IMG/VR virus record: IMGVR_UViG_3300028392_001790
Coordinates: 1-51,568 of that record
Direction: 5' to 3' (one strand)
Source: a virus
DNA: 51,568 bases
The notes under the pieces are model-generated. The model was given only the letters and a program-made list of their open reading frames with translations. It made no database searches and had not been told where the DNA came from. Of this stretch, positions 1 to 7,118 are shown piece by piece. The position numbers were made by a program, and so were the translations under genes. Position 1 is the first letter of the stretch, and every line of letters starts with the position of its first letter.

Positions 1-1482
1 TCTAAATTCTTTTGTATTTGGTGAATCAATAAAGTCTTCAAATGTATCTACTGATTTTAATGCACGATTTACTTCTTGCAATGGAACCATAAAAATGCGG
101 GCAGCATCTCTAATAACTCCTTTATCTTTAAAATAAGTATAAGTAGAAATAGAAGCCACATGTTTAAATTTTTTCTTTAAATAATCTTTGACTTCTTTGC
201 GACGACGGTCTTCAAAATCCGTATCAATATCTGGGAAATCGTTACGCTCTGGATTAATAAATCTAAAAAACAATAAATCATATTCAATTGGATCTACATC
301 AGTAATTCCCAAGGCATAGCAAACTAATGAACCTGCTGCAGAGCCACGGCCTGGGCCTACACGAATATCATTTTCTTTTGCCCAATTAATCATATCCCCA
401 ACAACAAGAAAATAAGAAGCAAAATTCTTTGAAGCAATAATAGACAATTCTTCGTCAAGACGTTCTCTGTAGACCACATCTGAAGCCTTCTGAAGCCTCT
501 CTAAGCCGTTTTCAGCCAACTCTCGTAGCTTTTCATCGGCATCTGTTTTTGGTACTGGCAGGAGGTCAAGTCCTTGATAAAAATCATATTCTTCAATTTG
601 ATCTGATATATCAGTTGTATTTGTATATATATCTGTTCTAGTAATTCCAGCAGAATTAAAATCTGTTTCAATTTCAGAACGAGATTGAATAAATAAATTA
701 TAATCTTGAAATGAAATTCGTCGATCAGGATATAAATAATTAAATCTTTCTAGCATATCTTTAATGTTTCTAGACATGTCAAAATCTGAATCTTTATCCG
801 CTTTGGGGGATGTTGAAAGAATTAACAATGCCTCTTCTAAAATTCTATCTTCTTCTTTAGCAAAATGAGCATCTCCTGTTGCAACCGCTTTAATTTTAAG
901 TTCATCGGACAATTCAAGAAGCTTTGAATTTATTTCCGCTGGGTTATGGGATTGAACTTCGACATAAAAATCTTTGCCAAATTCTTTTTTAAAGGAACTA
1001 AGCATCAACTTAGCTTCTCCAAATTCACCTTTTTCAATTGCTTTACTCATAAGACCATTTAAACATCCAGAAAGAACTATAATCCCTTCTTTATATTCAA
1101 ACAAAATTTCTTTATCAATACGTGGCTTGTGATAAAACCCTTCATTCCAAGCAAGCTCTTGAAGAATATTAATATTTTCTAATCCCTTTTTATTTTTAGC
1201 TAAAAGGATAATGTGATTATAAGCTTGAATTGATTTATCAGTTTTAGATGATCTATCAAATCTATCTGTCGGAGATATGTAAGCTTCAACTCCAAGGATT
1301 GGTTTAATCCCTAATTCTTTTGCAGCAATTTGCATTTCTCTATGTGATGCCAATGTTCCATGGTCTGTAATTGCGATGGATGTTTGACCAGCATCTAGCG
1401 CTGCTTGACACAATTCTTTTGGTGAATTAAGACCATCCATCAATGAATAATATGAATGAACATGTAAATGAGTAAAGCTCAT
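1..1482 (-). CDS. dnaE: DNA polymerase III alpha subunit-like (C-family), N-terminal part, cut by window edge
   Basis: This gene replicates the phage DNA. Translation from ATG at 1482 gives MSFTHLHVHSYYSLMDG, the PHP-domain opening of DnaE polymerases, followed by ITDHGT and GVEAYIS motifs typical of that domain. About 370 residues in comes VGPGRGSAAGSLV, and then PDIDTDFEDRRR, which carries the first two catalytic palm aspartates of C-family polymerases. The reading frame is open to base 1, so roughly the first 494 residues are present and the rest of the palm, fingers and C-terminus lie beyond the window. The start overlaps the stop of the upstream small gene by one base (TAATG), implying translational coupling. 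It is the last visible gene of the replication module. I am sure of the family; whether it is the full DnaE length cannot be seen. Confidence 0.93.
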   Translation of the reverse strand, partial: MSFTHLHVHSYYSLMDGLNSPKELCQAALDAGQTSIAITDHGTLASHREMQIAAKELGIKPILGVEAYISPTDRFDRSSKTDKSIQAYNHIILLAKNKKGLENINILQELAWNEGFYHKPRIDKEILFEYKEGIIVLSGCLNGLMSKAIEKGEFGEAKLMLSSFKKEFGKDFYVEVQSHNPAEINSKLLELSDELKIKAVATGDAHFAKEEDRILEEALLILSTSPKADKDSDFDMSRNIKDMLERFNYLYPDRRISFQDYNLFIQSRSEIETDFNSAGITRTDIYTNTTDISDQIEEYDFYQGLDLLPVPKTDADEKLRELAENGLERLQKASDVVYRERLDEELSIIASKNFASYFLVVGDMINWAKENDIRVGPGRGSAAGSLVCYALGITDVDPIEYDLLFFRFINPERNDFPDIDTDFEDRRRKEVKDYLKKKFKHVASISTYTYFKDKGVIRDAARIFMVPLQEVNRALKSVDTFEDFIDSPNTKEFR

Positions 1483-1712
1483 TACCATCCACCCAGACAT
1501 TCATTTCTAGTGTGATAAAGTCTAATCTTTATCATAGTTTTTTTATTTGGTGCAGTTAATAATTCATTACAGCACCCACAGTTCATATCCCATTCTCCAC
1601 TAAAAAAATCATAACGGTATCCGCCTTTTTGTTCCGCATATTTTTTCATACGAAAGGTTGTAAATGGATCTGGGATTTCTAAATTAATCATTTCCGCCGT
1701 TTTCTTTATCAT
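1482..1712 (-). CDS. small cysteine-containing protein, 76 aa, unknown function
   Basis: A short protein between the tRNA and the polymerase gene. The open frame runs upstream through the tRNA, but that extension is just translated tRNA sequence, so I start at the ATG at 1712, one base beyond the tRNA discriminator base. A second possible start is the ATG at 1691, preceded by GGCGGAA. The middle holds a CGCC cluster (MNCGCCNELL), which could bind metal, and the C-terminus is basic. It ends in TAATG, overlapping the polymerase start. No family is recognised. The tight placement between tRNA and polymerase suggests a real gene, but the short length and ambiguous start keep confidence moderate. 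Confidence 0.55.
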   Translation of the reverse strand: MIKKTAEMINLEIPDPFTTFRMKKYAEQKGGYRYDFFSGEWDMNCGCCNELLTAPNKKTMIKIRLYHTRNECLGGW

Positions 1713-1713
1713 G

Positions 1714-1786
1714 TGCCCAAAGTGGGATTCGAACCCACGCTGTATGGATTTTAAGTCCACTGCCTCTGCCACTGGGCTACTCGGGC
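1714..1786 (-). tRNA. tRNA with anticodon UAA (leucine by anticodon), class I shape, CCA not encoded
   Basis: The minus strand from 1786 to 1714 folds as a cloverleaf. The acceptor stem is GCCCGAG/TTTGGGC with G-U pairs; the D arm has a 3-bp stem; the anticodon stem is GTGGA/TCCAT with loop CTTAAAA; the T arm is GTGGG-TTCGAAT-CCCAC; the discriminator base is A. The anticodon is UAA, which reads the leucine codon UUA, a codon used often in these AT-rich genes. The variable loop is only five bases (ACAGC), whereas bacterial leucine tRNAs normally carry a long variable arm. The three bases after A73 are CAT, so CCA must be added after transcription. It lies between the ssDNA-binding protein gene and the small gene at 1482-1712. 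Confidence 0.9.
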
Positions 1787-1789
1787 CTG

Positions 1790-1813
1790 CAAGGGGGCAT
1801 TGCTGCCCCCTTG
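1790..1813 (-). terminator. 10-bp GC-rich hairpin between ssDNA-binding gene and tRNA
   Basis: A perfect 10-bp stem (CAAGGGGGCA paired with its complement, 4-nt loop) begins just after the stop of the ssDNA-binding protein gene and ends three bases before the tRNA. No run of U follows on the minus strand, so it is not a textbook intrinsic terminator. It could instead be a 3'-end stabiliser or a processing hairpin that helps release the tRNA. Confidence 0.5.
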
Positions 1814-1819
1814 GGACCG

Positions 1820-2494
1820 CTACCAGTCTAAATTGCTACTTGTAGAAGAAGATTCTTCTACGGCATGTCCGCCTTCGCCAGCAAAAAATGCTTCTTGCTC
1901 TGTATAAGGCAAATCACGTACTGCAGTTGTTTCTAAATCATATAGTCCAACTGCTGCAGAATCAAATGCAACTTCATCTTTTTGTAAAGGAATAATCGTA
2001 TAACTTGTATCTGTTTTTGTTCCCGAACGCTTAATGCGCCACATAAGATTAGTAATAGATCCCATTTCGCCAGCATACTCAATAAGTGTAGGCGTAATTG
2101 TTTTACCGCTAGATCCTTGTGAAAGAATTGCAACATATGGATCTTCTTTACCATCGTCAAGAAGAACATTAATATAAAGTCGTGAACGGCCCTTCCATCC
2201 CGCTTTATAATCTTTGCGGTGTTGTTCGCAACCATAGCACTTTCCTTGATCTTCCATTGTACAAAGTGCTTTGCGACGATAATCTTTTGGATTAGTATGT
2301 TCTACTGCAATAAATCCAAGCCCAGCTTTTTCATTATACGTTGGTGAGTCTGGATCTAGCTCTTGTAAGAAACGAATTTTAACGCTTTCTGCATCTTCAA
2401 GTTTTGCCCAACGTGCTTTTGTTCCATCGTTTTCTGAATAAGAAGGCTTATCCATAACCTTATTTAGGTCTTTTAGTCCTTTAACGATACCCAT
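1820..2494 (-). CDS. single-stranded DNA-binding protein, gp32-like, 224 aa
   Basis: It probably coats single-stranded DNA during replication and recombination. The protein has a basic, aromatic core (MEDQGKCYGCEQHRKDYKAG) with Cys-x6-Cys-x2-Cys-x2-His ligands resembling the zinc site of T4 gp32-type proteins. A beta-rich stretch with many Tyr and Trp follows, then an acidic/serine tail ending EESSSTSSNLDW. An acidic C-terminal tail is usual for phage SSBs, where it contacts polymerase and primase. The start ATG follows AGAGGA at good spacing. It is next to primase, helicase and polymerase genes, which supports the call. The exact family cannot be confirmed by eye; a generic OB-fold protein is the alternative. 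Confidence 0.72.
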   Translation of the reverse strand: MGIVKGLKDLNKVMDKPSYSENDGTKARWAKLEDAESVKIRFLQELDPDSPTYNEKAGLGFIAVEHTNPKDYRRKALCTMEDQGKCYGCEQHRKDYKAGWKGRSRLYINVLLDDGKEDPYVAILSQGSSGKTITPTLIEYAGEMGSITNLMWRIKRSGTKTDTSYTIIPLQKDEVAFDSAAVGLYDLETTAVRDLPYTEQEAFFAGEGGHAVEESSSTSSNLDW

Positions 2495-2538
2495 TTGTAT
2501 CCTCTTTTCTATAGTTGATGGTATATATCCATCTGTAT

Positions 2539-3546
2539 TTATATTTTATCACGAACCCAAGACTGATATTCAATATTGGATACCGCATTTTTAATGCAAG
2601 ATTTAATTTCCTCTTCGGTCATATCTCCTGCATCTTTTGCATCATGTGGATATATCTTACCATAAGTATAAGAAGCCCACAAGAGGTCTTTATTCTTTAA
2701 TCTAGCCACAACGCTATTGCCTAGCTCTCTGCCTGCTAAATCAGAATCTGTCATTATAATTATTTTATTAAAATATCTATTGACTAAATTAATATTTTCT
2801 GAGGATAGGTGGCCACCAAGCGTTGCAATAACATTTGGGAATCCAGCTTGATGAACTAATATTGCATCAAAGCTTGACTCTACAATAATTGCAGTATCAC
2901 CAATTTTTTTAGCACGGTGTATATTAAACATGGTTTTATTTTTAGGCAAATTTGTACTATTCTTAAACTTTTTTTCTAAGATTGATCTTCCAACTAATCC
3001 AACTGGTGTTCCATCTGGACTATGTACTGGCACTGTGACCATGTTCATTTTAGGAGAGTATCCTAAATCAAAATGATTTATGGACTCTAAATTAATTCCT
3101 CTAGAATTAAAATAAGATTGAGCTTCTTGACTATTAATTAAATCGGTATGTAAATTATTTAATGTATCTAAAGGAAATTCTTCAAAATCTGGTTTATCGG
3201 ATAATACATCATTTAACATTTCGTCAAAATTTGATAACATTTCTGTTTCTTTAGAATAAATAAATCGCATTGCTTGAAAATCATTTTTATGAAGTATACG
3301 CTTTACTAATTCTGTTATTGATCCAGTTTCTCCACATGATGGATTAAAACAAAGCCATGCACCAGTTGTTTTACTTATGCTACAACTTGCACTATGTCTA
3401 TTTGAATGAAATGGACAATAAAAAGATATTTCAATATCTGTTTCTCCCGCAACATCAAGTCCAATTTCTTTTACTATAGACTTTATATGCTCTGGAGCAT
3501 ATTGAGCGGTATCAGTTTTCCTTGCGTAATTCCCTCTGACTGCCAT
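2539..3546 (-). CDS. DnaG-type DNA primase (CHC2 zinc finger plus Toprim), 335 aa
   Basis: It makes RNA primers for lagging-strand synthesis. The N-terminal part has the CHC2-type zinc-binding motif (FYCPFH followed about 22 residues later by LCFNPSC). The middle resembles the DnaG N-terminal catalytic subdomain (FNSRGI, DLGYSP). The Toprim core is seen as IIVESSFDAILVHQAG, with the catalytic Glu, and IIIMTDSDLAGRELG, with the Asp-x-Asp metal site. I chose ATG at 3546, preceded by GGAAAGAAGAAAG, over a start 51 bases upstream that would lie deeper in the preceding gene. It still overlaps the end of the 3483-3794 gene by about 64 bases. It has no C-terminal helicase domain; the helicase is the separate gene upstream. 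Confidence 0.92.
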   Translation of the reverse strand: MAVRGNYARKTDTAQYAPEHIKSIVKEIGLDVAGETDIEISFYCPFHSNRHSASCSISKTTGAWLCFNPSCGETGSITELVKRILHKNDFQAMRFIYSKETEMLSNFDEMLNDVLSDKPDFEEFPLDTLNNLHTDLINSQEAQSYFNSRGINLESINHFDLGYSPKMNMVTVPVHSPDGTPVGLVGRSILEKKFKNSTNLPKNKTMFNIHRAKKIGDTAIIVESSFDAILVHQAGFPNVIATLGGHLSSENINLVNRYFNKIIIMTDSDLAGRELGNSVVARLKNKDLLWASYTYGKIYPHDAKDAGDMTEEEIKSCIKNAVSNIEYQSWVRDKI

Positions 3547-3794
3547 GCTTTCTTCTTTCCTACATATACTCCATAGAGTGTCATTAAGAACACCCAAGTT
3601 TCTCCGTCAAATTCTACCGAAAAATTGGTATCTATGTCAAGTACCCTAACATAGCCTTTGATTCTCATATCATGAGTTAATAGGCTTTCATATTGTGCCC
3701 TAACCCTGATCATGTCTGAATCGTCTCTAAAGTTAACCTTTGCTTGGAATCTTTTTATCTGTTTGTGATTCATTATTTTGGAAAGGATTCTCAT
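3483..3794 (-). CDS. hypothetical protein, 103 aa, between helicase and primase
   Basis: A small basic protein that overlaps both neighbours: its start lies in the last 60 bases of the helicase gene and its end lies inside the first codons of the primase gene. The sequence is compact and beta-rich (VRVLDIDTNFSVEFDGETWVFLMTLYGVYVGKK) with a positively charged N-terminus. No family is recognised. Two starts are possible, ATG at 3794 or ATG at 3773 (MNHKQIKRFQ), neither with a strong ribosome site. Its place inside the primase-helicase operon hints at a replication accessory role, but this is only inference from position. Confidence 0.6.
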   Translation of the reverse strand: MRILSKIMNHKQIKRFQAKVNFRDDSDMIRVRAQYESLLTHDMRIKGYVRVLDIDTNFSVEFDGETWVFLMTLYGVYVGKKKAWQSEGITQGKLIPLNMLQSI

Positions 3795-5001
3795 AAATTT
3801 CTTTTACGATACCACGGTTGATATCCCAATCTAAGTATAAACCAAACTCATGCCCATGTCGATTTTTTCTTGAAACAATCTCAATCATATTTGTTCCTGG
3901 GTATCTATGAACAGCCATAGCCATATCTGCATCGTATTCAATAGCTTTAGACCAAGCAACTTGCGACATCATTGGAGGGTTTTCTTGATCTGATACGTCG
4001 TCGGCTGTTGCAGCAGTAATATCAATAATTGGAATATTATTTGATACCGCCAGCATTTTAAATTCACGAGAAACATTTCTATTTCTTTCAACTTCAGAGT
4101 TGCTTCTTTTATTATCATTAAATAATTGATGATAATCAAGAATAACTAGGTCTGGTTTATGCTGATCTATTTTGCCTTGGATTGTGGCTGGTGTAACTTC
4201 TGTATTGCCTTCATTTGAAATAAGAATAAAACTATTTTTATCTGCAAACTTTTTTGTAGACCATGAACGGAAATCATCAATATTAATATCTCCTTTAGAA
4301 AAATCTGAAGCTTTAAATAAACCAGAACCCAACATTGTATAAATGCGATCACGCATATTTTCAGGGGACATCTCAAGGGAAACAATCATTGGTTTAAATC
4401 CTTGTTCCCAAGCCTTACATGCTAAATAAGAAGTAAACCATGTCTTACCTTTACCTGGCCAACCAATTGCAACAATTAAATGTCCTGGCGCCATACCAGT
4501 CGGGTAAGCTATATCAATAGCATCAAATCCAGTTTTAATTCCTGGGGACCCGCCCATTTCAGCAGAACGTACACGCAATAATTCCATATGCCTAATAGCA
4601 GCATCGGCATCCGTTATATCTAAATCTCTAACATTATTTGTAAACCTACTAAGTCCAGCAAGTTCACTTTGCATCTTCTCAAGAACTCTTGACGCAGCAT
4701 CTTCTTTTAATGCAGAACCACTTTTTAAAATAATATTTTTTAGCTTACTAGATAGAAATTCATTTTTTAAAGTATCTAAATAATATCCAGTTTGTCCTTT
4801 AACATCGACTGGTTCAAAATCTTTAAATTTTTCCTGAAGGATACCAGCTTCTGGTACGGCTTTAAATTTATAATAATATGATTTAAGCCCATCCCAAATA
4901 TCTTTATGAGAGGTAAATAAATCATCAACATTGTCAGCAAGCAAAGTGCTAATATCTTTATTTTTACATATTGCTGAAATTAATTCTGCTTCTGTATTCA
5001 T
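3733..5001 (-). CDS. DnaB-type replicative helicase, 422 aa
   Basis: It unwinds DNA at the fork as a ring-shaped RecA-fold ATPase. The Walker A motif GWPGKGKT is at residues 180-187 and Walker B LVILDYHQ at about 285-292. The SLEMSPENMRDRI segment (about 208-220) is typical of DnaB/SF4 helicases, and an SRKNRHG stretch near the C-terminus fits the finger region. The N-terminal 130 residues look like a reduced helical DnaB N-domain (NTEAELISAICK). The start ATG overlaps the upstream stop in ATGA. Together with the primase just downstream it forms the primosome pair. Confidence 0.93.
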   Translation of the reverse strand: MNTEAELISAICKNKDISTLLADNVDDLFTSHKDIWDGLKSYYYKFKAVPEAGILQEKFKDFEPVDVKGQTGYYLDTLKNEFLSSKLKNIILKSGSALKEDAASRVLEKMQSELAGLSRFTNNVRDLDITDADAAIRHMELLRVRSAEMGGSPGIKTGFDAIDIAYPTGMAPGHLIVAIGWPGKGKTWFTSYLACKAWEQGFKPMIVSLEMSPENMRDRIYTMLGSGLFKASDFSKGDINIDDFRSWSTKKFADKNSFILISNEGNTEVTPATIQGKIDQHKPDLVILDYHQLFNDNKRSNSEVERNRNVSREFKMLAVSNNIPIIDITAATADDVSDQENPPMMSQVAWSKAIEYDADMAMAVHRYPGTNMIEIVSRKNRHGHEFGLYLDWDINRGIVKEIYENPFQNNESQTDKKIPSKG

Positions 5002-5321
5002 TCTATACCGCCTTGCTCTACCATCTTTTTCGTTTCTTCCAATAACAAACGACGCTTTTCTTTATCTTTTTCAATTTCTGTTTTTAAAGAATCCATTTTG
5101 TCAAAATTATAAAAGAAAAATTGTAATGGATGACCATTCTTATTTAACTCAAAATAATATTCTATTAATTCTTTTGCACGATCAAATCCTACACTATCAA
5201 TTACATCTTGCATAGCCCATTTTTCACGAAATTTATTAATTGTTAGGGCTCTAGTATATTTATCTTTATATAAATTTTGATATAAAGTAAGAAGTATATA
5301 TGGCTCTCTGCTATTTGCCAT
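4998..5321 (-). CDS. hypothetical helical protein immediately upstream of helicase, 107 aa
   Basis: A charged, mostly helical protein (REPYILLTLYQNLYKDKY, then VGFDRAKELIEYYFEL, then a Lys/Glu-rich C-terminal helix). It is translationally coupled to the helicase gene through a 4-base ATGA overlap and begins within the end of the gene upstream. The position directly ahead of a DnaB-type helicase makes a helicase-loader or primosome accessory role plausible, but no Walker motif or known loader signature is visible. I treat it as a protein of unknown function conserved by context. Confidence 0.7.
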   Translation of the reverse strand: MANSREPYILLTLYQNLYKDKYTRALTINKFREKWAMQDVIDSVGFDRAKELIEYYFELNKNGHPLQFFFYNFDKMDSLKTEIEKDKEKRRLLLEETKKMVEQGGIE

Positions 5322-5514
5322 TCTTTAACTCTTCTTCTACCTCTTGGGTTTTAGAAATTAATTTGTTTTCAACAAAAGCATAAACTCTTTCTGTTGCAGC
5401 ATCGACGGTTTCTCCTTGACGAACATCATCTTCAACGCCTACGCCTATTTTAATACTTTCATAATTACCAAGATTTCTAGTAAATGATAAGTCTATTTTA
5501 ACTCTTGTTGTCAT
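5311..5514 (-). CDS. hypothetical protein, 67 aa
   Basis: A small acidic protein with an N-terminal beta-strand pattern (TTRVKIDLSFTRNLGNYESIKIGVGVEDDVR) and a C-terminal helix. It starts in an ATGA overlap with the small zinc-finger-like gene upstream and its last codons overlap the start of the 107-aa gene. The alternating hydrophobic pattern suggests a folded alpha/beta protein. No function can be assigned. The tight coupling on both sides supports it being a real gene. Confidence 0.7.
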   Translation of the reverse strand: MTTRVKIDLSFTRNLGNYESIKIGVGVEDDVRQGETVDAATERVYAFVENKLISKTQEVEEELKNGK

Positions 5515-5618
5515 TTGTGGTCCGCCTTCATGTGCCTAGATAAACTATCGTGTGCAAAAATACCCCAACGAAGTTCCCATTCTTTTTTACAAATTGAACA
5601 TATTACCATTCTGCTCAT
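5511..5618 (-). CDS. very small C2H2-like zinc-binding protein, 35 aa
   Basis: Reading back from ATG at 5618 gives a 35-residue protein with Cys7-x2-Cys10 near the N-terminus and His29-x4-His34 near the C-terminus (LSRHMKADHK), the ligand set of a single zinc finger. The spacing between the pairs (18 residues) is longer than in a classical C2H2 finger; His23 is an extra candidate ligand. It fills an otherwise empty gap, starts with a TAATG overlap with the upstream gene and ends with an ATGA overlap with the downstream gene. Those two couplings are the main evidence that it is translated. It is likely a nucleic-acid or protein-binding microprotein. Confidence 0.65.
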   Translation of the reverse strand: MSRMVICSICKKEWELRWGIFAHDSLSRHMKADHK

Positions 5619-6103
5619 TACTCCGCCTTCCATACTGGTACGAACTTCCCATCTTCTGTCTTAGTATACAATATTAAATTGTGTTTGAGAAGCCCCAATA
5701 ATTCTGTGCGTGATGGAAGCTCTAAAGAATGTCCTGAATCTAATATATGTTGATGTAAATCTAATATATCTTTTTCTTTAAACATATATTTAGACCAATT
5801 TTTATTTTCAAAATCTCCTATTGGATATATTTTTGCTGGAGTTGCAATTTTTTCATCAAGAATATAGTCTTGAATTGTTACTCTGTGTCTACCTAATAAT
5901 TTACCAACTTGTACTACAGAATAAGCTTCTTCCATATTTTTTCGTACCTGCGAATAGGCATACAAAACTCTTTTATGGTCTGGGTAGCACCAAGCAATAA
6001 GTTCATCTTTAGATCTTGATACACTTAATACTTTATGTATTTTATCGTTTAAGAAGAAATACCGTAAGCTTTTTGATTTGCCGTTTCTTTTGATTCCAGC
6101 CAT
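5618..6103 (-). CDS. DNA-binding protein with helix-turn-helix of excisionase/MerR type, 161 aa
   Basis: The N-terminal third is basic (GIKRNGKSKSLRYFF). The centre has a helix-turn-helix pattern, YSVVQVGKLLGRHRVTIQDYI, which resembles the excisionase/MerR-type reading head, followed by a wing-like stretch that ends in MFKEKDILDLHQHI. The C-terminal part is a short helical tail. It may regulate phage genes or act in replication; the target is unknown. The start at 6103 lies inside the 3' end of the upstream zinc-ribbon gene (55-base overlap), the only awkward point, since no other ATG is available near the N-terminus. Confidence 0.68.
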   Translation of the reverse strand: MAGIKRNGKSKSLRYFFLNDKIHKVLSVSRSKDELIAWCYPDHKRVLYAYSQVRKNMEEAYSVVQVGKLLGRHRVTIQDYILDEKIATPAKIYPIGDFENKNWSKYMFKEKDILDLHQHILDSGHSLELPSRTELLGLLKHNLILYTKTEDGKFVPVWKAE

Positions 6104-6234
6104 TTCCCGAAAGCACTCGTTTCTTTATTGCACATCCAGCGTTTTCCGCACATTATACAGAAAAGTTCCATATGTAGTTTTTGTGAAAAAACTCTATCTA
6201 CAAAAACTCTGCCATTACATTTTCCACACCACAT
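6049..6234 (-). CDS. small zinc-ribbon protein, 61 aa
   Basis: Starting at ATG 6234, which overlaps the phosphoesterase stop (TAATG), the protein has Cys3-x2-Cys6 and Cys26-x2-Cys29, a four-cysteine zinc ribbon (MWCGKC and FCIMCGK). A longer open frame begins 33 bases upstream but would sit inside the phosphoesterase gene. The C-terminal half (KWLESKETANQKAYGISS) overlaps the next gene. Zinc ribbons this size usually bind nucleic acid or mediate protein contacts; the partner is unknown. Confidence 0.7.
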   Translation of the reverse strand: MWCGKCNGRVFVDRVFSQKLHMELFCIMCGKRWMCNKETSAFGKWLESKETANQKAYGISS

Positions 6235-7034
6235 TATAAAGTAAACAGCTTTCCATCTACAACACAAGAATAGTCTGGTGATACATGAATCATTTGAACA
6301 TGAGGATAATCATTTACAATATGTGCAACTGCAAAACCCTTTTGCCAATCGTGATGTTGTGTATATTTCATTCCTGGACCCTTTTCATCACACATATGAC
6401 CAATCTCATATCCACGAAGAGTTTCTCCTTCTCCGTTATTTCTAAGTTCATAAGTTACCATGTGAGAAGCAATTCTGTGTGAGTGGCCACGAATTAAAGA
6501 CACTTGCATGTCTTCCATGTCTTTTCTTGCTGACCCTGTTGCTGCAATTGAAAGCCCGTGGTGTACGTGGATATCTCCAAAACGACGCTTAGGTAATTCA
6601 TCATAATAAATGTATTCATACCCTAGCGAATCTAATCCCCAAAGAGCTTCTGGGGTAACTTCATTAATATAATCAGGAAGTTTTGCATCTACATAATTAA
6701 AAATTCTAACATCATGATTTCCTAATGCTGAAAACAATTGTGCATCTGGAAGCATTTCTCTTGTTTTAGTATAAAAATCTCTTGCACCCTTTGCTTCATG
6801 ACGCATCATTGGAACAATAAGATCTCTGCTGTCTGTTTTATGAAGGTTTAAAAATTCTGCTGATCGTCCTTCTGTATACTTGCTATAACATGCTTGATCA
6901 TCTGTATCACCAAGGTAATCAACGACATCTGGTTTAAACCACTTCATAACTTTAAACCATAAAGCAATCATTTTATCATCTTGATATGGGAATTGCTGAT
7001 CGGATGACAACATCCATTTTAAATCGTTGCTCAT
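6234..7034 (-). CDS. calcineurin-like metallophosphoesterase, 266 aa
   Basis: It hydrolyses phosphoester bonds using two metal ions. The five motifs of the superfamily appear in order: SSDQQFPYQD (first Asp, with Gln where His is more common), VVDYLGDTDD, ALGNHDVRI, IHVHHGLS and IRGHSHR. The substrate is unknown; phage members may act on nucleic acids or nucleotides. I chose ATG at 7034, preceded by TTGAGGTATTTA, over an in-frame start 27 bases upstream without a good ribosome site. It is the first gene of the replication module, transcribed from the promoter at 7088-7115, with a hairpin in its leader. Confidence 0.88.
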   Translation of the reverse strand: MSNDLKWMLSSDQQFPYQDDKMIALWFKVMKWFKPDVVDYLGDTDDQACYSKYTEGRSAEFLNLHKTDSRDLIVPMMRHEAKGARDFYTKTREMLPDAQLFSALGNHDVRIFNYVDAKLPDYINEVTPEALWGLDSLGYEYIYYDELPKRRFGDIHVHHGLSIAATGSARKDMEDMQVSLIRGHSHRIASHMVTYELRNNGEGETLRGYEIGHMCDEKGPGMKYTQHHDWQKGFAVAHIVNDYPHVQMIHVSPDYSCVVDGKLFTL

Positions 7035-7050
7035 TAAATACCTCAATACG

Positions 7051-7075
7051 AAAAAAGTCACGAAGGCGTGACTTT
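7051..7075 (-). terminator. intrinsic-terminator-like hairpin in the leader of the replication operon
   Basis: On the minus strand a 9-bp stem AAAGTCACG/CGTGACTTT with loop CCTT is followed directly by further T residues. That is the form of a Rho-independent terminator for the tail operon ending at 7119. It lies downstream of the predicted promoter at 7088-7115, so it is also the first structure in the replication transcript and could act as an attenuator or a 5' stabilising hairpin. Confidence 0.65.
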
Positions 7076-7076
7076 G

Positions 7077-7115
7077 ATGTTACAATAATTGTAACATATT
7101 AATATAAACTGTCAA
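7077..7115 (-). promoter_or_regulatory. sigma70-type promoter with palindromic operator over the -10
   Basis: The minus strand has TTGACA at 7115-7110, a 16-base spacer and TACAAT at 7093-7088, close to the sigma70/sigmaA consensus. The -10 lies within a perfect 10-bp inverted repeat (arm ATGTTACAAT, one central base) at 7077-7097. The geometry, an operator covering the -10 and start site, is what a repressor-controlled promoter would show, and it precedes the whole replication module. Hairpin formation at the transcript 5' end is an alternative use of the same symmetry. Confidence 0.72.
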
Positions 7116-7118
7116 TGC

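Noticed and set aside
1482-1772. 96-aa open frame starting inside the tRNA
   Set aside because: Its first 20 residues are the translation of the tRNA. The gene was started at 1712 instead.
1714-1786. tRNA as an ochre suppressor
   Set aside because: The anticodon is 5'-UAA-3', which reads codon UUA. An ochre suppressor would have 5'-UUA-3'. Genes here end in normal TAA, TAG and TGA stops.
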